Source: Coenobita brevimanus (lineage: Eukaryota; Arthropoda; Malacostraca; Decapoda; Coenobitidae). From it: 64,000 nt of DNA. The stretch covers positions 53,445,991-53,509,990 of the forward strand of contig CM064671.1 in assembly GCA_032717465.1 (NCBI GenBank). Direction: 5' to 3'. Of this stretch, positions 44,660-56,278 are shown one piece after another. A model generated the notes under the pieces. The model was not told the DNA's origin. It saw only the letters and a list, made by a program, of their open reading frames with translations, and did not search any database. Numbering within the stretch: position 1 is the stretch's first letter; every line of letters begins with the position of its first letter. Position numbers and translations under genes: made by a program.

Positions 44660-46975
44660 AGCTCATACTTCCACGTGTTTTGAACCATTTTTATCATACA
44701 TGTCTTTAAATGAATTGTTTTGACACACACATTCATTCGGTAGCGCTTTCCACTGATCAACTGCTCTATTTAGGAAACTGAATTTCCTTACATATTTATC
44801 GCCTCTCATTTTATACAGTTTTCTACACTGTCCTCTTAATATTGCTTCCCCATAGGTCTGTTTTCTCTATTCCTGTGGTGCATTATATAGCATAATTATG
44901 TGTCCTCTTTTCGTTCTCTTCTGTAATGTTGGAAGGTGTAATTTTTCGAGTCTTTCTTCATAGCTTATGTCCCTTAAACTAGGTGTTCATCTTATACTGG
45001 CCCATTGTTCCTTTTCAGTCTTATCAATGTGTTTTTTTGAGATGTGGATTCCAGACTACTGATGCATACTCCAAAGTTGGTCTGATGAATGATGATATTA
45101 TCTTTCTCACCATGTCGCCATTTATGTATGTGAATGCTACCCTCATAATAGTAAGTAGTGTGTATATTTTCCTTACTTTTTCAATTATGTGGTCAGCCGG
45201 TGATAGTCTCTTATTGATACTGTATATACTCCTAAATCCTTTTTGCTTTCTGATGTGTGTTGGGTTGTACTTCCTAACTTATAGTCTCGGTTTGGTCTTT
45301 TTTCACTTTTACCAAATTTTATTTGATCACATTTGTGCACATTGAATTCCATTTGCCATCTATTGCTCCATTCATGAAGCTTATATAATTCCTCTTGTAG
45401 CTCTATGCAAGCGTCTGTGTTTGTAATTTCCATTTGTATTTTTTCATCATTAGCAAACTTTTTAGGTAGGTTCCATTTCCAATGTTGCTTTCTATGTGAT
45501 TTTTATACTAAAAACATAATTGGTGCCAGCACCGAGCCCTTTGGAACTCCACTTGTCACTTCTCTCCATGATGAGTAATTTCCCCTTAGCACTGTCTCAT
45601 TACCCTTTTACTGATAAAATCTTGCATCGAATCGTACAGCTTACCTTGGATTCCTCCTTGATTGCACAGTTTCCAGAAAAGTTTTTTGTGTTGCACTCTG
45701 TCAAATGCCTTCTTGAAATTCAAATACAGTCATATCGCCCAAAGCGTGCCATCACAAAGTGCGTCTTGCCTAATGTGCGACAGGGGTCTGACAATAATTA
45801 ATTATTATAAAGTGCGTTGGCTACTTGCAATGTGCGGTGGGCATGAAAAATTGAGGCAAATAAGGTATTCTCTTGCAACTCGTGAACATAATTTGTAGCG
45901 TGCCATGGGTAAGGGTGGGGCTGGTGAGTATGTGTGGAGGGGTGAGGCTGGTGTGTGAGTGAGTGGTGGCGAGGGAGGTGCCAGTGCCGTGACGTCACGG
46001 CAAGGGAGGGCCTGACATCATGGCTGACTGTGACATTGGCAGCATCTGCGTAGCTTCCCCTCACCTCCCCAAGGCCATTGTCTAAGCTCTGTACAATGCA
46101 TTTAAGGTCTTGAATTTTCATACTAAATATACAGTATACTCTTGCATGTTTCTACTGATAGTTTTCCTTTTGGATTTTAGTTAGGGATAGGTACTGGTGA
46201 ATCAATATAGCCATTTTAACAGGGGGTCCTATGCTTTGCAAAGAGCAAATTTATACAGTGCGATGGGCTGTGTCGCCCATATTCGCACTTTACGCGAGAT
46301 GACCGTATATGCTGTCTTCCCAGCCATCTCTTTTCTTTATTATTTCTGTAACTCTGTCATAGTAACTTAATAGGTTTGTGACACATGATTTTCCCATTCT
46401 GAAACTAAATTGTCTTTCTGACGTCATTCTGTGTTTATCCAGGTGATTTACCCAAATTCTTCATTTCAGTTTTTCTAACATCTTGCGTATGACGTTGGTC
46501 AGTGATATTGGTTGGTAATTAAGAGATTTTGTCCATTCCTTTCTTGAAAAGGGGCACAATATTTGCTTTCTTCCAAATATCAGGAGGTTTTCCTTGTCTT
46601 AAGGAATCTCTGAATATTAACTGTAACAGACTGCTTAGCTCTTTTGCACATTCCTGTAATACCCAACACGAAATCTCGTCAGGGCAACTGGCGTTTCCCC
46701 TGTCTAATTTCCTCATCTTCTCCAAAACATCTTTTGTTATACGAATATATGTTAATATGTGTGGGCATGCTTGTTTGTTTTCATCTCTCGCAAGTCTACT
46801 TTCTTTAGTAAAAACTGACTGGATTTTTCTTTAGTGCTTCACAAGCATATTCTTCATTGACATAGATTTTCCCCTCATCCATGATGAATTGTGTTTTATC
46901 TTTAACTTTTGTTTTGCTTCGTACGTAGATGTAAAACAACTTTGGCTGATCAGTAATTTTATTTACAGTGGTAGG
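44660..46975 (-). mobile_element. CR1-like LINE E (5'-truncated, decayed)
   Basis: Read on the minus strand from about 46970: KLFYIYVRSKTKVKD (the conserved pre-RT segment), then 46725-46519 with ASCPDEISCWVLQECAKEL and KANIVPLFKKG (RT start). RT motif A appears as YLNFKKAFDRVQHKKLF near 45700. 45433-45185 has LYKLHEWSNRWQMEFNVHKC and KKDLGV. The C-terminus near 44990-44700 reads SYEERLEKLHLPTLQKRTKR and VDQWKALPNE. This order is diagnostic of CR1-group LINEs. Interrupted by the pogo-like MITE at 45727-46305. Confidence 0.82.
45727..46305. mobile_element. pogo/Tigger-like MITE in LINE E
   Basis: TA flanks (45725-45726, 46306-46307) and inverted ends: CAGTCATATCGCCCAAAG on the left, reverse complement CGGTCATCTCGCGTAAAG on the right. 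They are followed on both sides by GTGCG-like text. The LINE reading is continuous when it is removed. The interior is GC-rich around 45900-46070 and has no ORF of note. The terminal CAGTCAT..CGC..AA pattern is reminiscent of pogo/Tigger ends (from memory). Confidence 0.75.
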
Positions 46976-47139
46976 TGTGGGCTCCCATCATCCATCCACT
47001 TTAGTGTACTGTACCGTAGTGCTGATCAGTTTTTAGGGTAACTCTACTGTACATTAAGTGGTAAGCAAATTGATTTCCTGTAAAGATGGAAATCATTCAG
47101 TATGCTGGGTAGTAACCATATGACCAACAAACACGAGTT
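46976..47139. other. Short spacer between LINE E and RTE C1
   Basis: No feature recognised. Confidence 0.3.
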
Positions 47140-47908
47140 CCCTAAGTGACAACAAGTGGGTTGGCGGAGGGTTGGTGCCCCTCCCTGGAAAACAACTAAC
47201 TAAAAATACGAAGCCTCGGACCAGGACTGACCAAAAGGTGACGACTAAGGACCAAATAAAGCACATGGTACGCATAGCTACATGTAATGTAAGGGGTGCA
47301 AATGATGAGGTGAAAGAAAGAGAGATTGTCCAGGTGCTTGAGGGTGCAAAAGTGGATGTATGTGGATTAACTGAAACTAAATGGTGAGGTGAGAGTGTGA
47401 GAGAATAGGAGTATGGATTGAGTATATGCACGGGAGTACAGTAGGTGAGAATGAGAGGGTAAAAGAAGGAATGTGTATTGTTGTGAGTAACAGATGGAAC
47501 GAGAATAAAAGAGAGTATGGATCAGTTGGCTCAAGGATTGTATGGGTAAGATTGAAAGTAGGACTACAAATGTGGGCAAGCACCAATGCAAGATCGTGCA
47601 AGCAGGGTGAGAGAAGAGTTCTGGACAATTGTGGAAGTGTGCATGGAAAAGTTTGAAAGGAATGAGAGAGTGTTTTTGACTTGAGATATGAATGGAAAAG
47701 TAGGGAGTGTGAGTTGGATGGAGTAGTTGGTGAGTGGGGTGTGCCTGCAGAGATGGATGAGATTGGCAGTGCTTTAGTGGACATTCGTGCCGGGAGGGAG
47801 TTGGTGATAGCTAGTACCCTCTCCAGGCATAAAATGATCCACAGGTACACGTGGTAAGGCATGAGAAGGGTGGATGGTGAACCGAATGAATGGAAGGCAA
47901 TGATTGAT

Positions 47909-50111
47909 TAGGAGGCCCTCAGCCAGTACTTCTTTGATTTTCCCTGGAATGATTATTGCTTCCATGGCCGGGAGCCATCTGAGTGTGCCCTGCGCATTAT
48001 GGAGGGTATTCTCTCGGGCATGGAAGCATACATTCCTTTCTCATATCCTTTGACTAATGCAAGAAAGCCTTGGTTTAATCACACTTGTTCTAATGCTGTG
48101 CACAATAAGGAGAGGGCCTACAAAAGGTACCAGAACCAACGCACCCCTGAATTAAATCATATTTACGTTTCTGCCCGGAATCGTGCTAAGTCTGTTCTTC
48201 ACTCTGCTAAAAATAATTTCATCCGTACTAGATGCTCTCAACCCTCCAACTCAAATTCTTCCCGCTCCTTCTGGCACCTTCCCAAAAACCTTTCTAACAA
48301 CTTTACCTCATCATCCTTCCCTCTTTTCTATTCTGATGGTTCTGTAGCTATTTCTCCTACTCATAAAGCAGATCTCTTTGCATAGACTTTCTCCTCCAAT
48401 TCCACCTTAAACGATTCCGGTGCTGTTCCTCTATCACTTCCCACCTCTGACTTCCTCATGGCTGACATTAAAATTTCTTCAGCTGATGTATTTTCTGCCA
48501 TCACTGGCCTCAGAACTAACAAAGCATAGAGGTCTGATAGAGTCCCTCCTGTTGTTCTCAAGAACTGTGCTTCTGTGCTCACACCCTGCCTAGGTAAACT
48601 CTTTTGCCTTTGTCTGTCAACCTGTACCTTTCTTTCTTGCTGAAAGTTTGCTCTCATTCAGCCAGTCCCAAAGAAGGGTGACCACTCCAAACCCTCCAAC
48701 TATCGTCCAATTGCTTTAATGTCCTGTATTTCAAAAGATTTTGAGTCAATTCTCAATAGAAAAATTTTAAGGCATCTTTCCTATCACAACCTTCTTTCTG
48801 ATCATCAGTACTGGTTCCGTCAGGGACGCTCCACTGGCGATCTTCTCACCTACCTTTCAGACTCTTGGTCATCCTCCTTTCGGGTCTTTGGCGAATGCTT
48901 TGCCATTGCACTTGACATCTCAAAGTCTTTCGATCGAGTCTGGCATAAATCTTATAATTTCCAAACTGCCCTCTTACGGTTTCTATCCTTCTATCTGTGC
49001 CTTCATCGCTAGCTTCCTTTCTGGTCGTTCTATAGCCGCTGTTGTAGACGGCCATCGTTCTTCTCCTAGATTTATCAACAGTGGTATTCCTCAGGGCTCT
49101 GTCCTATCATCAACTCTCTTCCTTTTATTCATCAATGACCTTCTAAGCTGTACATCTAACCCTATCCACTCATACGCTGATGACTCCATCCTTCACCTTT
49201 CCATTCGGTTCCCGCAACGCCCATCTCAGCAGTTACTTCAACAAACAAGGGATGAGGTTATGGCACACTTAATGTCTGACTTGGCTCGTATCTCTGACTG
49301 GGGTAAAAATAATCTTGTTGTTTTTAATGCATCTAAGACTCAGTTCTTACACCTATCAACCCATCAAAATCTTCCACAGGTATACCCACTAATGTTTAAT
49401 GAAATTCAGCTTAGTCCTGCATCATCCTTGAACATGCTTGGGGTTTCATTTACTCGGGACTTATCTTGGATAGATCATATTACATCTCTTGTAAAATCTG
49501 CTTCCAAGAGATTGGGTGTGCTAAGCCGACTTCGTTCTTTCTTTACCCTCGCACAATTGTTGACTCTATACAGGGGTTTTATCCACCCCTGTGTGGAGTG
49601 CAACTCTCATGTGTGGGGAGGCTCCCCACATACAGCTCTTCTCAATGGGGTGGAGTCAAAGGCTTTTCGTCTCATTAACTCTCCTCCTCTTACTGACTCC
49701 CTTCAACCTCTGTCTCTTTGCCACACTGTTGCATCTTTATCTCTTTTCTGTCGCTATTTTAATGTTCACTTCTCCTCTGAACTGTCTGCATGCATTCTTC
49801 ACCTCTACGACGGGCGTGTAGCCCCCATCTAGGAGCAAACTCTCATCCCTTTTCTGTCCAACTCTTTAATGCAAGAGTTAACCGTTACTCCCAGTCCTTC
49901 ATTTATGCAACAGGTAAACTCTGGAACTGTCTCCCTCTGTCTGTATTTCCTGCTGCCTATGATCTCCAGTCTTTCAAACGCAGTGTGTCCAGGCATCTAA
50001 AAATGAATGGATCTTGAATTTGGCTCTCTCTTGTATTTTGTTTTTCTCCTGAAGGGAACTGTTATTGCAGGCTCATGGCCTTTGGTTCCTTCTTCCTCAC
50101 ATAAAAAAAAA
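47909..50111 (+). mobile_element. LINE B3, 5'-truncated, inside RTE C1
   Basis: Begins at the linker segment EALSQYFFDFPW, with no endonuclease, and runs through the RT and C-terminus to an A-rich tail (50103-50111). C1 text reads GCAATGATTGATTA before and TGTATGTGTAGATGAC after, which together equal the uninterrupted C2 text, with no evident target duplication. The best-preserved RT of the B family. Confidence 0.88.
48888..49832 (+). pseudogene. Reverse transcriptase of LINE B3
   Basis: A 314-codon frame. A frameshift upstream separates the fingers and motif A (IALDISKSFDRVWHKS in the frame 48719-49012). This frame has KLPSYGFYPSICAFIASFLS, then SGIPQGSVLSSTLFLLFIND (block B), SYADDSILHLS (motif C, intact YADD), the thumb NMLGVSFTRDLSWIDHITS, VWGGSPHTALLNGVESKAFR, and a C-terminal segment ending HFSSELSACI. 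The final LWNCLPLSVFP motif follows after another frameshift (49790-50017). Confidence 0.85.
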
Positions 50112-50968
50112 TGTATGTGTAGATGACAGGATGAGGTGTGTACTGGATGCAAGAGTATATAGAGACCGGGGGAGTGGATTTTCAGAGATATAAAAGAAGG
50201 GAGGGACAGGAGGAAGTAGCTCAGACTAGGAGGGTGGAAAGTTACAAGAGGATGGAAAAAGGGCAGAATATAAGAGGGAAGTGGAGGAGCATCTGGGTAA
50301 ATATGGTTTGGAGCAGACGGGGGATGTGGAAGGTGTGTGCAAGATATTCACAGAAGAAATCTGTGCAGCATGTGATGTGGTGTGTGGGGTGAAGAGAAGA
50401 CGAAAGGGGGTGCGGGGAACAGCGTGGTGGAATGAAGAGTTGAGAGAGGCTGTGGCACAAAAGAAGAAAGCAAATAGTGAGTGGATGAGAAACAGGGGCG
50501 TGGAAGAAGTTGAGAGATGGAAGTGAGAGTTGAATGTAGAGAGGAAGCGGTGAAAAGATTAGTAAGAGAGAGTAAGAAGACAGTGGATGAGAAATTTGGA
50601 AGGAATTTGAGGGTAAAGTGGAGGGACTGTAAGAAAATATTCTGGAAAGAGGTAAAGAGAGTTAGGCAGGGTGCAAAAGAAGTTAGCTGGTGAGTGAAAG
50701 AAAAAAATGGTAGATTACTAGGGGACAAGGGAGAAAAAGTGAGTAGATGCAGAGAACACTTTAACTAATTGTTGAACATACAGAATGAAAGTAATATGGG
50801 TATAAGTGGCTGTGGAATGGTTGGGAGACAGAGGGATGTGAGAAGAGAGGAAGAAATCATTAGGATGGAAATTGTGGAAGCAATGAAGAAAGTTAAAATT
50901 GGGAAAGTCCTAGGAATTGATGGAGTGTGTGGCGAAATGCTGAAGCATGAGGGAGAGATAGTAGTTGA

Positions 50969-51544
50969 ATGGATGTGGAAAAGGTGCAGATTGGCCTGGG
51001 AGGAAAGTACTGTAGAGTCCTGGAGGATTGGAAGTCAAGTATAATTATTCCCCTGTGCAAAGGAAAAGGGGAAAAAGAAGTATGTGGTAATTATAGGGGC
51101 ATTTATCTTCTTAGTGTAATAGGAAAAGTATATGGTAGGATATTTATTGACAGAGTTAGGGAAATAACAGAGGAATTAGTTGGAGAGGAACAGGGAGGTT
51201 TTAGGAAGGGAAGAGGTTGTGTACATCAGATATTCATTCTTAGATCTTTAGTGGAAAAGTTTCTAGATAAGGGAAAGAAGTTGTACGTGGCCTTCATGGA
51301 TTTGGAAAAAGCATATGACAGGGTGCATAGACAAGGATTGTGGAAAGTATTAAGAATATGTGGAGTAGATGGGAAGTTGTTCAATGCCGTGAAGAGTATG
51401 TATGAGGGTGCTAAGCCTGCAGTGCATGTGGATAGTGAACTGAGTGATTTTTTCTATTTGAAAGTTGGATTGAAACAGGGATGTGTCATGTTTTCATGGT
51501 TGTTCAATCTGTATATGGATGATGTTATAAGAGATACAAGGTAG
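50969..51544 (+). pseudogene. Reverse transcriptase of RTE C1
   Basis: A 191-codon frame running from WKSSIIIPLCKGKGEKE through VIGKVYGRIFIDRVREITEE, GFRKGRGCVHQIF, motif A VAFMDLEKAYDRVH and motif B KQGCVMFSWLFNLYMDD, then a stop at 51542. The FADD motif C is missing because the next ~100 bp are lost or scrambled before the hAT-like insertion at 51597. Confidence 0.82.
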
Positions 51545-51596
51545 GGTAGTGGATGTTAGAGGGGTCCTAATGAGAGTAGGTAGTGTTTGGAAACAG

Positions 51597-52685
51597 CAGA
51601 GGTTTCCAACCTGTGGGGCGCGCCCCCCTTAGGGGGCACGAAGGGCTGCGTGGAGGGGGTGGGCAAAGGCTTGATAAAGAGGGTAATTATATTTGAAAAC
51701 TATGAATTATGATGGAATGCAGTAATTTCTAAATATGGAGAAAATATTTCAGATATGAATAAGAACTCTAGTTATCTCAATATATAAACAATTTCAAAGA
51801 TTAATCTGCCCCGTCCCGTCGATGTATGGGTACGTTGCAACATTTTGCATTTGCCAGTCCCGACGACGTACTGGTACGTCGTGCAATTGCAAGGTCCCTA
51901 ATTTGCAAAATTTTCAATTTTCGGACGTGATTTTTCGTATGTATACACAGGACACTTTCCTCTATTCCTCTACAAGATGCCAAGCAGGTACAGTGCCTTA
52001 CACCACATAACCTCCCCCCCCATTGTCTCGGCAATTCACCTGTTACCAGTAACCTGGCCAATAAAGACATTCAGGGCCAGAGTGATTCCCCAATCGATGA
52101 CAATGTGGAGGACAAAGTTTACATAGCATTAGAGGAAGAAACAGTCAGAAATGATGATCAGGTAATGTGGCAAAAGAAGGTCAGGAATGGTGATGAGTTA
52201 GTGAGTGAAACAATGCTTATAATGCCTATATTACTGTTTGAAAACCAATATATTGTCGTACTACATATAAATTCGTACCAAATAAATAGATAAATACCGT
52301 TTATGAGTGGTGTGGAATAGTTATCCTCCCATAGAACTCGTTTTCTTTGCAGCCAGGCTGATAGAAAACCCTGTAAGGTAAGAAGGTACTCCTACCTGTA
52401 TCGAGTATTTTAAACCTTCGGTCAGCAATTTCTTTATGAATTTTCAATGTTTCTCACGAAAAGCGGAGGTTTTAGCCAAAAAAAAAAAAAAATCCAAAAA
52501 TGCTCGGGACTGGGGGGTGTCAGAGGTGCGAAGGTGCTCAGGACGTGACGGGTTAAGAATCTATGATATTTACTGGCATCTGACAACTATGCCAGTAAAA
52601 TAAAGTATTTGAGGAAGGGGGGCACAAGGAACATGTCATTCAGTGAGGTGGGGGGGCAAGAATTAGAAAAAGTTGGAAACCACTA
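51597..52685. mobile_element. hAT-like MITE in RTE C1
   Basis: Ends CAGAGGTTTCCAACCTGTGG and, inverted, TAGTGGTTTCCAACTTTTTC, followed inward by G/C-run text (GGGGCGCGCCCCCC left; GGGGGGGCAAGAATT right). The CAGxGGTTxCCAACCT...GGGGG layout matches nonautonomous hAT elements. An 8-bp duplication is not evident, probably through decay. It is split by the TTAA MITE at 51805-52552. Confidence 0.75.
51805..52552. mobile_element. TTAA-flanked piggyBac-like MITE, copy 3, inside the hAT-like MITE
   Basis: TTAA at 51801-51804 and 52553-52556. Starts TCTGCCCCGTCCCG and ends CAGGACGTGACGGG. Inverted relative to copies 1 and 2, so its coding segment is on the plus strand: an ATG near 51975 (MPSRYSA) and SDSPIDDNVEDKVYIALEEE at 52081-52140, followed by CAG/GTAATG. 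Two copies of a GACGTAYTGGTACGT-like motif lie just inside the left end. 748 bp. Confidence 0.9.
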
Positions 52686-55287
52686 TTGTACTGCATTGTT
52701 AAGAGAAGACGAAGGGGAACTGCAAGGCTTGGTGGATAAGTGGGAGAGTATGTAAAAAACGGTATCGAAAGGTGAATGTAGGGAAGAGTAAAATTATGGT
52801 CTTCGAGAGACATGAAGTCAGTGAATGTACAGTGAGGTTAGATGAGGAGGAAATGGACTTAAGTACTTGGGTAGTGTGATGAGTAAGAATGGAACTTTAG
52901 AGGGTGAAGTACTTGAAAGAGTGCAACAAGGAAGAAAGGTTGCTGGTTCCTTGAACTCGGTGGTAAGGAGCAGGGAAATGAGCATGGAAGTGAAAAAGTT
53001 ACTACATGACAGTATTGTGATAACAACTTTAACATATGGAAGTGAAGCTTGGACCTTGTTGGAGGGACACAAGTCAAGAGTGAGAACTGTGAAAATGAGT
53101 TATTTAAGAACATGTGGAGGCACATGGAGAAACAGACTTACAAATGAGGAAGTGAAGGATCGTTGTGGTGTGGATGTGGATGTGATAAGAAGAATACTCC
53201 CCCAGTATCCCTGCTTGTCGGATGAAGCAAGTAAAACGGTTGGTGGTGGGTTAGTGCCCAACCCCGTAAAAGGAACTAACTAAACAAGCAAATAAAGCGC
53301 CTCGGACCAGGACGGACCATACATTGACGACTAAGGAATGGACAAAGGACATTCTGAGGGTGGGGACATGGAATGTGAGAGGAGTGAATGATGAAGTGAA
53401 AGAAAGAGATTGTTCAGGTGCTTGAGGATGCAAGAGTGGATGTATGTGGATTGACTGAAACTAAATGGCAAGGCGAAAGGGTGAGAAAGTGAGAATATGG
53501 TTTAGGTATATGTGCGGGAGTTAATGAGAATGAGAGGGCAAGAGAGGGAGTATGTCTGACGATATGCAAGAAGTGGAAGGAGAATATTAGAGAGTATGGA
53601 ACAGTGGGTGCAAGGATTGTATGGGTGAGGAGGAAAGTAGGTATACAAGCGTGGGCAATTGTATTTGCGTATGCACCGACAGAGGACCGAGTGGCAAGAG
53701 TGAAAGATAAGTTTTGGGTGAGTGTAAAAGCATGTATGGACGAATATGAGAGGAGTGAGAGAGTGCTTTTGATTGGAGACATGAATGGCAAAGTTGGGAA
53801 TGTTTGAGTGGATGGAGTGGTTGGTCAGTGGGGTGTCCCAACTTAAATAGATGGGAATGGTAGTGCTTTGGTGGACATCTGTGTTGGTAAGGGGTTGACA
53901 ATAGCTAACACCTGCTTTCGGCATAAGATGATCCACAGGTATTCATGGAGAGTAATGAGGAGGATGGATGGTGAACTTGTTGAATGAAAGGCAATGATAG
54001 ACTACGTGTGTGTGGATGAGCGAATGAGAAGACAAGTGTTGGACGCAAGAATGTGGAGAGGGTGGGGGAATGGAGTCTCAGACCATCACTTAGTGATGGC
54101 CAAGGTAAAGCTGCAAAGAAAATGGATGAAGAGACGAAGGGGAAGACAGGAGGAAACAGTTCCTGTGAGAAGAGTGGAGGAGTTGCAAGATAGTGAGAAA
54201 ATGGCAGAGTATAAGAGCATACTGGAAGAAAGATTGGGAAGGTATGAGTTAGAGCAGATGGATGGGGTGGGAGACATATGTAAGATATTCACGGAAGAGA
54301 TAGGCACAGTGTGTGAGATGGTTTGTGGAGTGAGGAGGAGATGCAAGGGTGTGCAAGGGACAGCATGGTGGAATGATGAGGTGAAACGAGCTGGGGAACA
54401 AAAGAAGAAGGCATAATGTGAATGGCTAGCGAGTAGAGGTAGAGGAGAAGATGAGAGAAGAGAGAGGTATATGTGAGCAGGAGAAGGGACGTGAAGAGAC
54501 TGGTGAAGGAGAGTAAGATGAAAGTGGATGAAGAATTTAGGAGGAATCTGAGTGTGAATTAGAGAGCGAGTAAGAAATTGTTTTGGAAGGAGGTAAAGAA
54601 AGTAAGGCAGTGGGAAAGGGGAAATAGTAGGGGAGTGAAAGATAGGCATAATAGATTGTTGGTAGAGAAGAGAGAGAAATTGAGGAGATGGAAGGAGCTC
54701 TTTGAGGATTTATGTAGAGAGTGAGAGCAGTGCAAGTATAAGTGGCTGGGGGATGGGTGGGAGAAGAAGAGATGAGTGGAGGGAGGAAGAGATCAGTAGG
54801 ACGGAAGTAGTGGAAGCAATGAAGAAGATCAAGATGGGAAAAGCCCCAGGAATTGATGAAGTGTGTGGTGAAATGCTCAGGTATGGGGGTGAAACTGTTG
54901 TGGAGTGGATATGGAAGTTGTGTAGATTGGCTTGGGAAGAGGGAAGGGTTCCAGAGGACTGGAAATCAGGTATAATTGTTCCTTTATACAAAGGAAAAGG
55001 GGAGAGAGAAGTATGTGGTAACCATAGGGGTATTTGCCTTCTTAGGGTGACTGGAAAAATATATGGTAGAATACTCATTGATGGGGTTAGGCATATGACA
55101 GAGGAACTAGCTGGAGAAGAACAAGGGGGATTTAGTAATGGAAAAGGGTGTGTAGATCAGATACTTGTTCTGAGATGTTTAGTGAAGAAGTATCTAGAGA
55201 AGGGAAAGAAAGTGTATGCTGCCTTCATGGAATTGGAGAAAGCTTATGACAGAATAGATAGGCAAGGTATGTGGAAGCATATATGGA

Positions 55288-56235
55288 GTGGAGGGGAAAT
55301 TGTTGAGTGCTGTGAAGAGTATGTATGAAGGAGCTAGGACTACGGTGCAAGTGGATGGTGAACTGAGTGAGTTCTTTGATCTCAGTGTGGGACTGAAACA
55401 GGGTTGTGTAATGTCTCCATGGCTGTTTAATATATACATGGATGGGGTTGTAAAGGAGGTGCAAGGTAAGGCAGTGGATGTGGGGGTAGCTCTAATGATT
55501 GAGGCTGAGATTTGCAAGATTCCGATGTTGCTGTTTGCTGATGATACAGTATTGTGGAGTAAAGATGAATGGGAGTTGCAAGGTTTGGTGAATGAATTTG
55601 GGACAGTGTGTAGGAAGAGGAATCTGAAAGTTAATGTAAACAAGAGTAACGTTATGGTGTTTGAGAGGAATGAAGTCACAGAATGTACAGTGAGCTTGGA
55701 TGGTGAGGGTATGGAGAATGTGAGTGCATTCAAGTACCTGGGTAGTGCGATGAGTAAGGATGGAACGTTGGGGGATGAAGTGTGTGAAAGTGTACACCAG
55801 GGAAGGAAGGTTGTTGGTTCACTGAAAGCAGTGATGAGAAATTGGGAGGTGAGTATGGAAGTTAAGAAGTCACTGCATGATAGTATTGTGATCCCTACCC
55901 TGACGTATGGAAGTGAGGCGTGGACCTTGCAAGAGGGGAATAAGTCAAGAGTGAGAGCAGTGGAAATGAGTTACTTGAGAGGATCGTGTGGAATGACATG
56001 GAGGGACTGGTTGACGAATGAAGAAGTCAAGGAACGTTGTGGGATGGATGTGGATGTAGTTGAGAAGATTAGGAGAAATACACTGAGGTGGTTTGGACAT
56101 GTGGAGAGAATGGAGAATGAAAGACTGACTAAGAGGGTGTATGTAGGTGAGGTGGAGGGAGGGAGAGGGAGGGGTAGACCGAAGATGAAGTGGAGGGATG
56201 GAGTTGAGAGGTATATGAGGGAGAGGGAGGGGTAG
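55288..56235 (+). pseudogene. RT palm/thumb and C-terminal domain of RTE C2
   Basis: A 315-codon frame: KSMYEGARTTVQVDGELSEF; block B LKQGCVMSPWLFNIYMDGVV; motif C MLLFADDTVLW (FADD catalytic pair, residues ~80-83); KVNVNKSNVMVFER; SLHDSIVIPTLTYGSEAWTL; NTLRWFGHVERMENERLTKR; GRPKMKWRDGV. The last is the RTE 3' signature. The frame ends early because of a 58-bp tandem duplication at 56163-56278. Upstream frame 54702-55328 supplies motif A (FMELEKAYDRIDRQ). Confidence 0.88.
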
Positions 56236-56278
56236 ACCGAGGATGAAGTGGAGGGATGGAGTTGAGAGGTATATGAGG
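56163..56278. repeat. 58-bp tandem duplication at the end of RTE C2
   Basis: The block containing GGGGTAGACCGARGATGAAG and GGAGTTGAGAGGTATATGAG is present twice, 58 bases apart, with one substitution. 58 is not a multiple of three, so the C-terminal frame is shifted. Confidence 0.85.

Larger units (their letters stand above)
47140..53190 (+). mobile_element. RTE-type LINE, copy C1 (interrupted twice)
   Basis: Element pieces: 47140-47908, 50112-51596 and 52686-53190. The leader has CTCGGACCAGGAC shared with C2. The endonuclease N-terminus (47270-47387) reads RIATCNVRGANDEVKE and VCGLTETKW. The region after LINE B3 (50112-50760) is frameshifted linker. The RT (50860-51544) has KVLGIDGVCGEMLKH, GFRKGRGCVHQIF, MDLEKAYDRVHRQGLW (motif A) and LKQGCVMFSWLFNLYMDD (motif B). 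After the hAT-like insert the C-terminal segment (52867-53283) has SKNGTLEGEVLERVQQGRKV and LTYGSEAWTL. It is cut off at about 53190 by the start of C2. Confidence 0.8.

Noticed and set aside
44983..45345. 120-codon hydrophobic plus-strand ORF resembling a membrane protein
   Set aside because: It is antisense to the CR1 LINE E coding sequence, whose motifs are on the minus strand; hydrophobicity follows from the reverse complement of Lys/Asn/Glu-rich codons.
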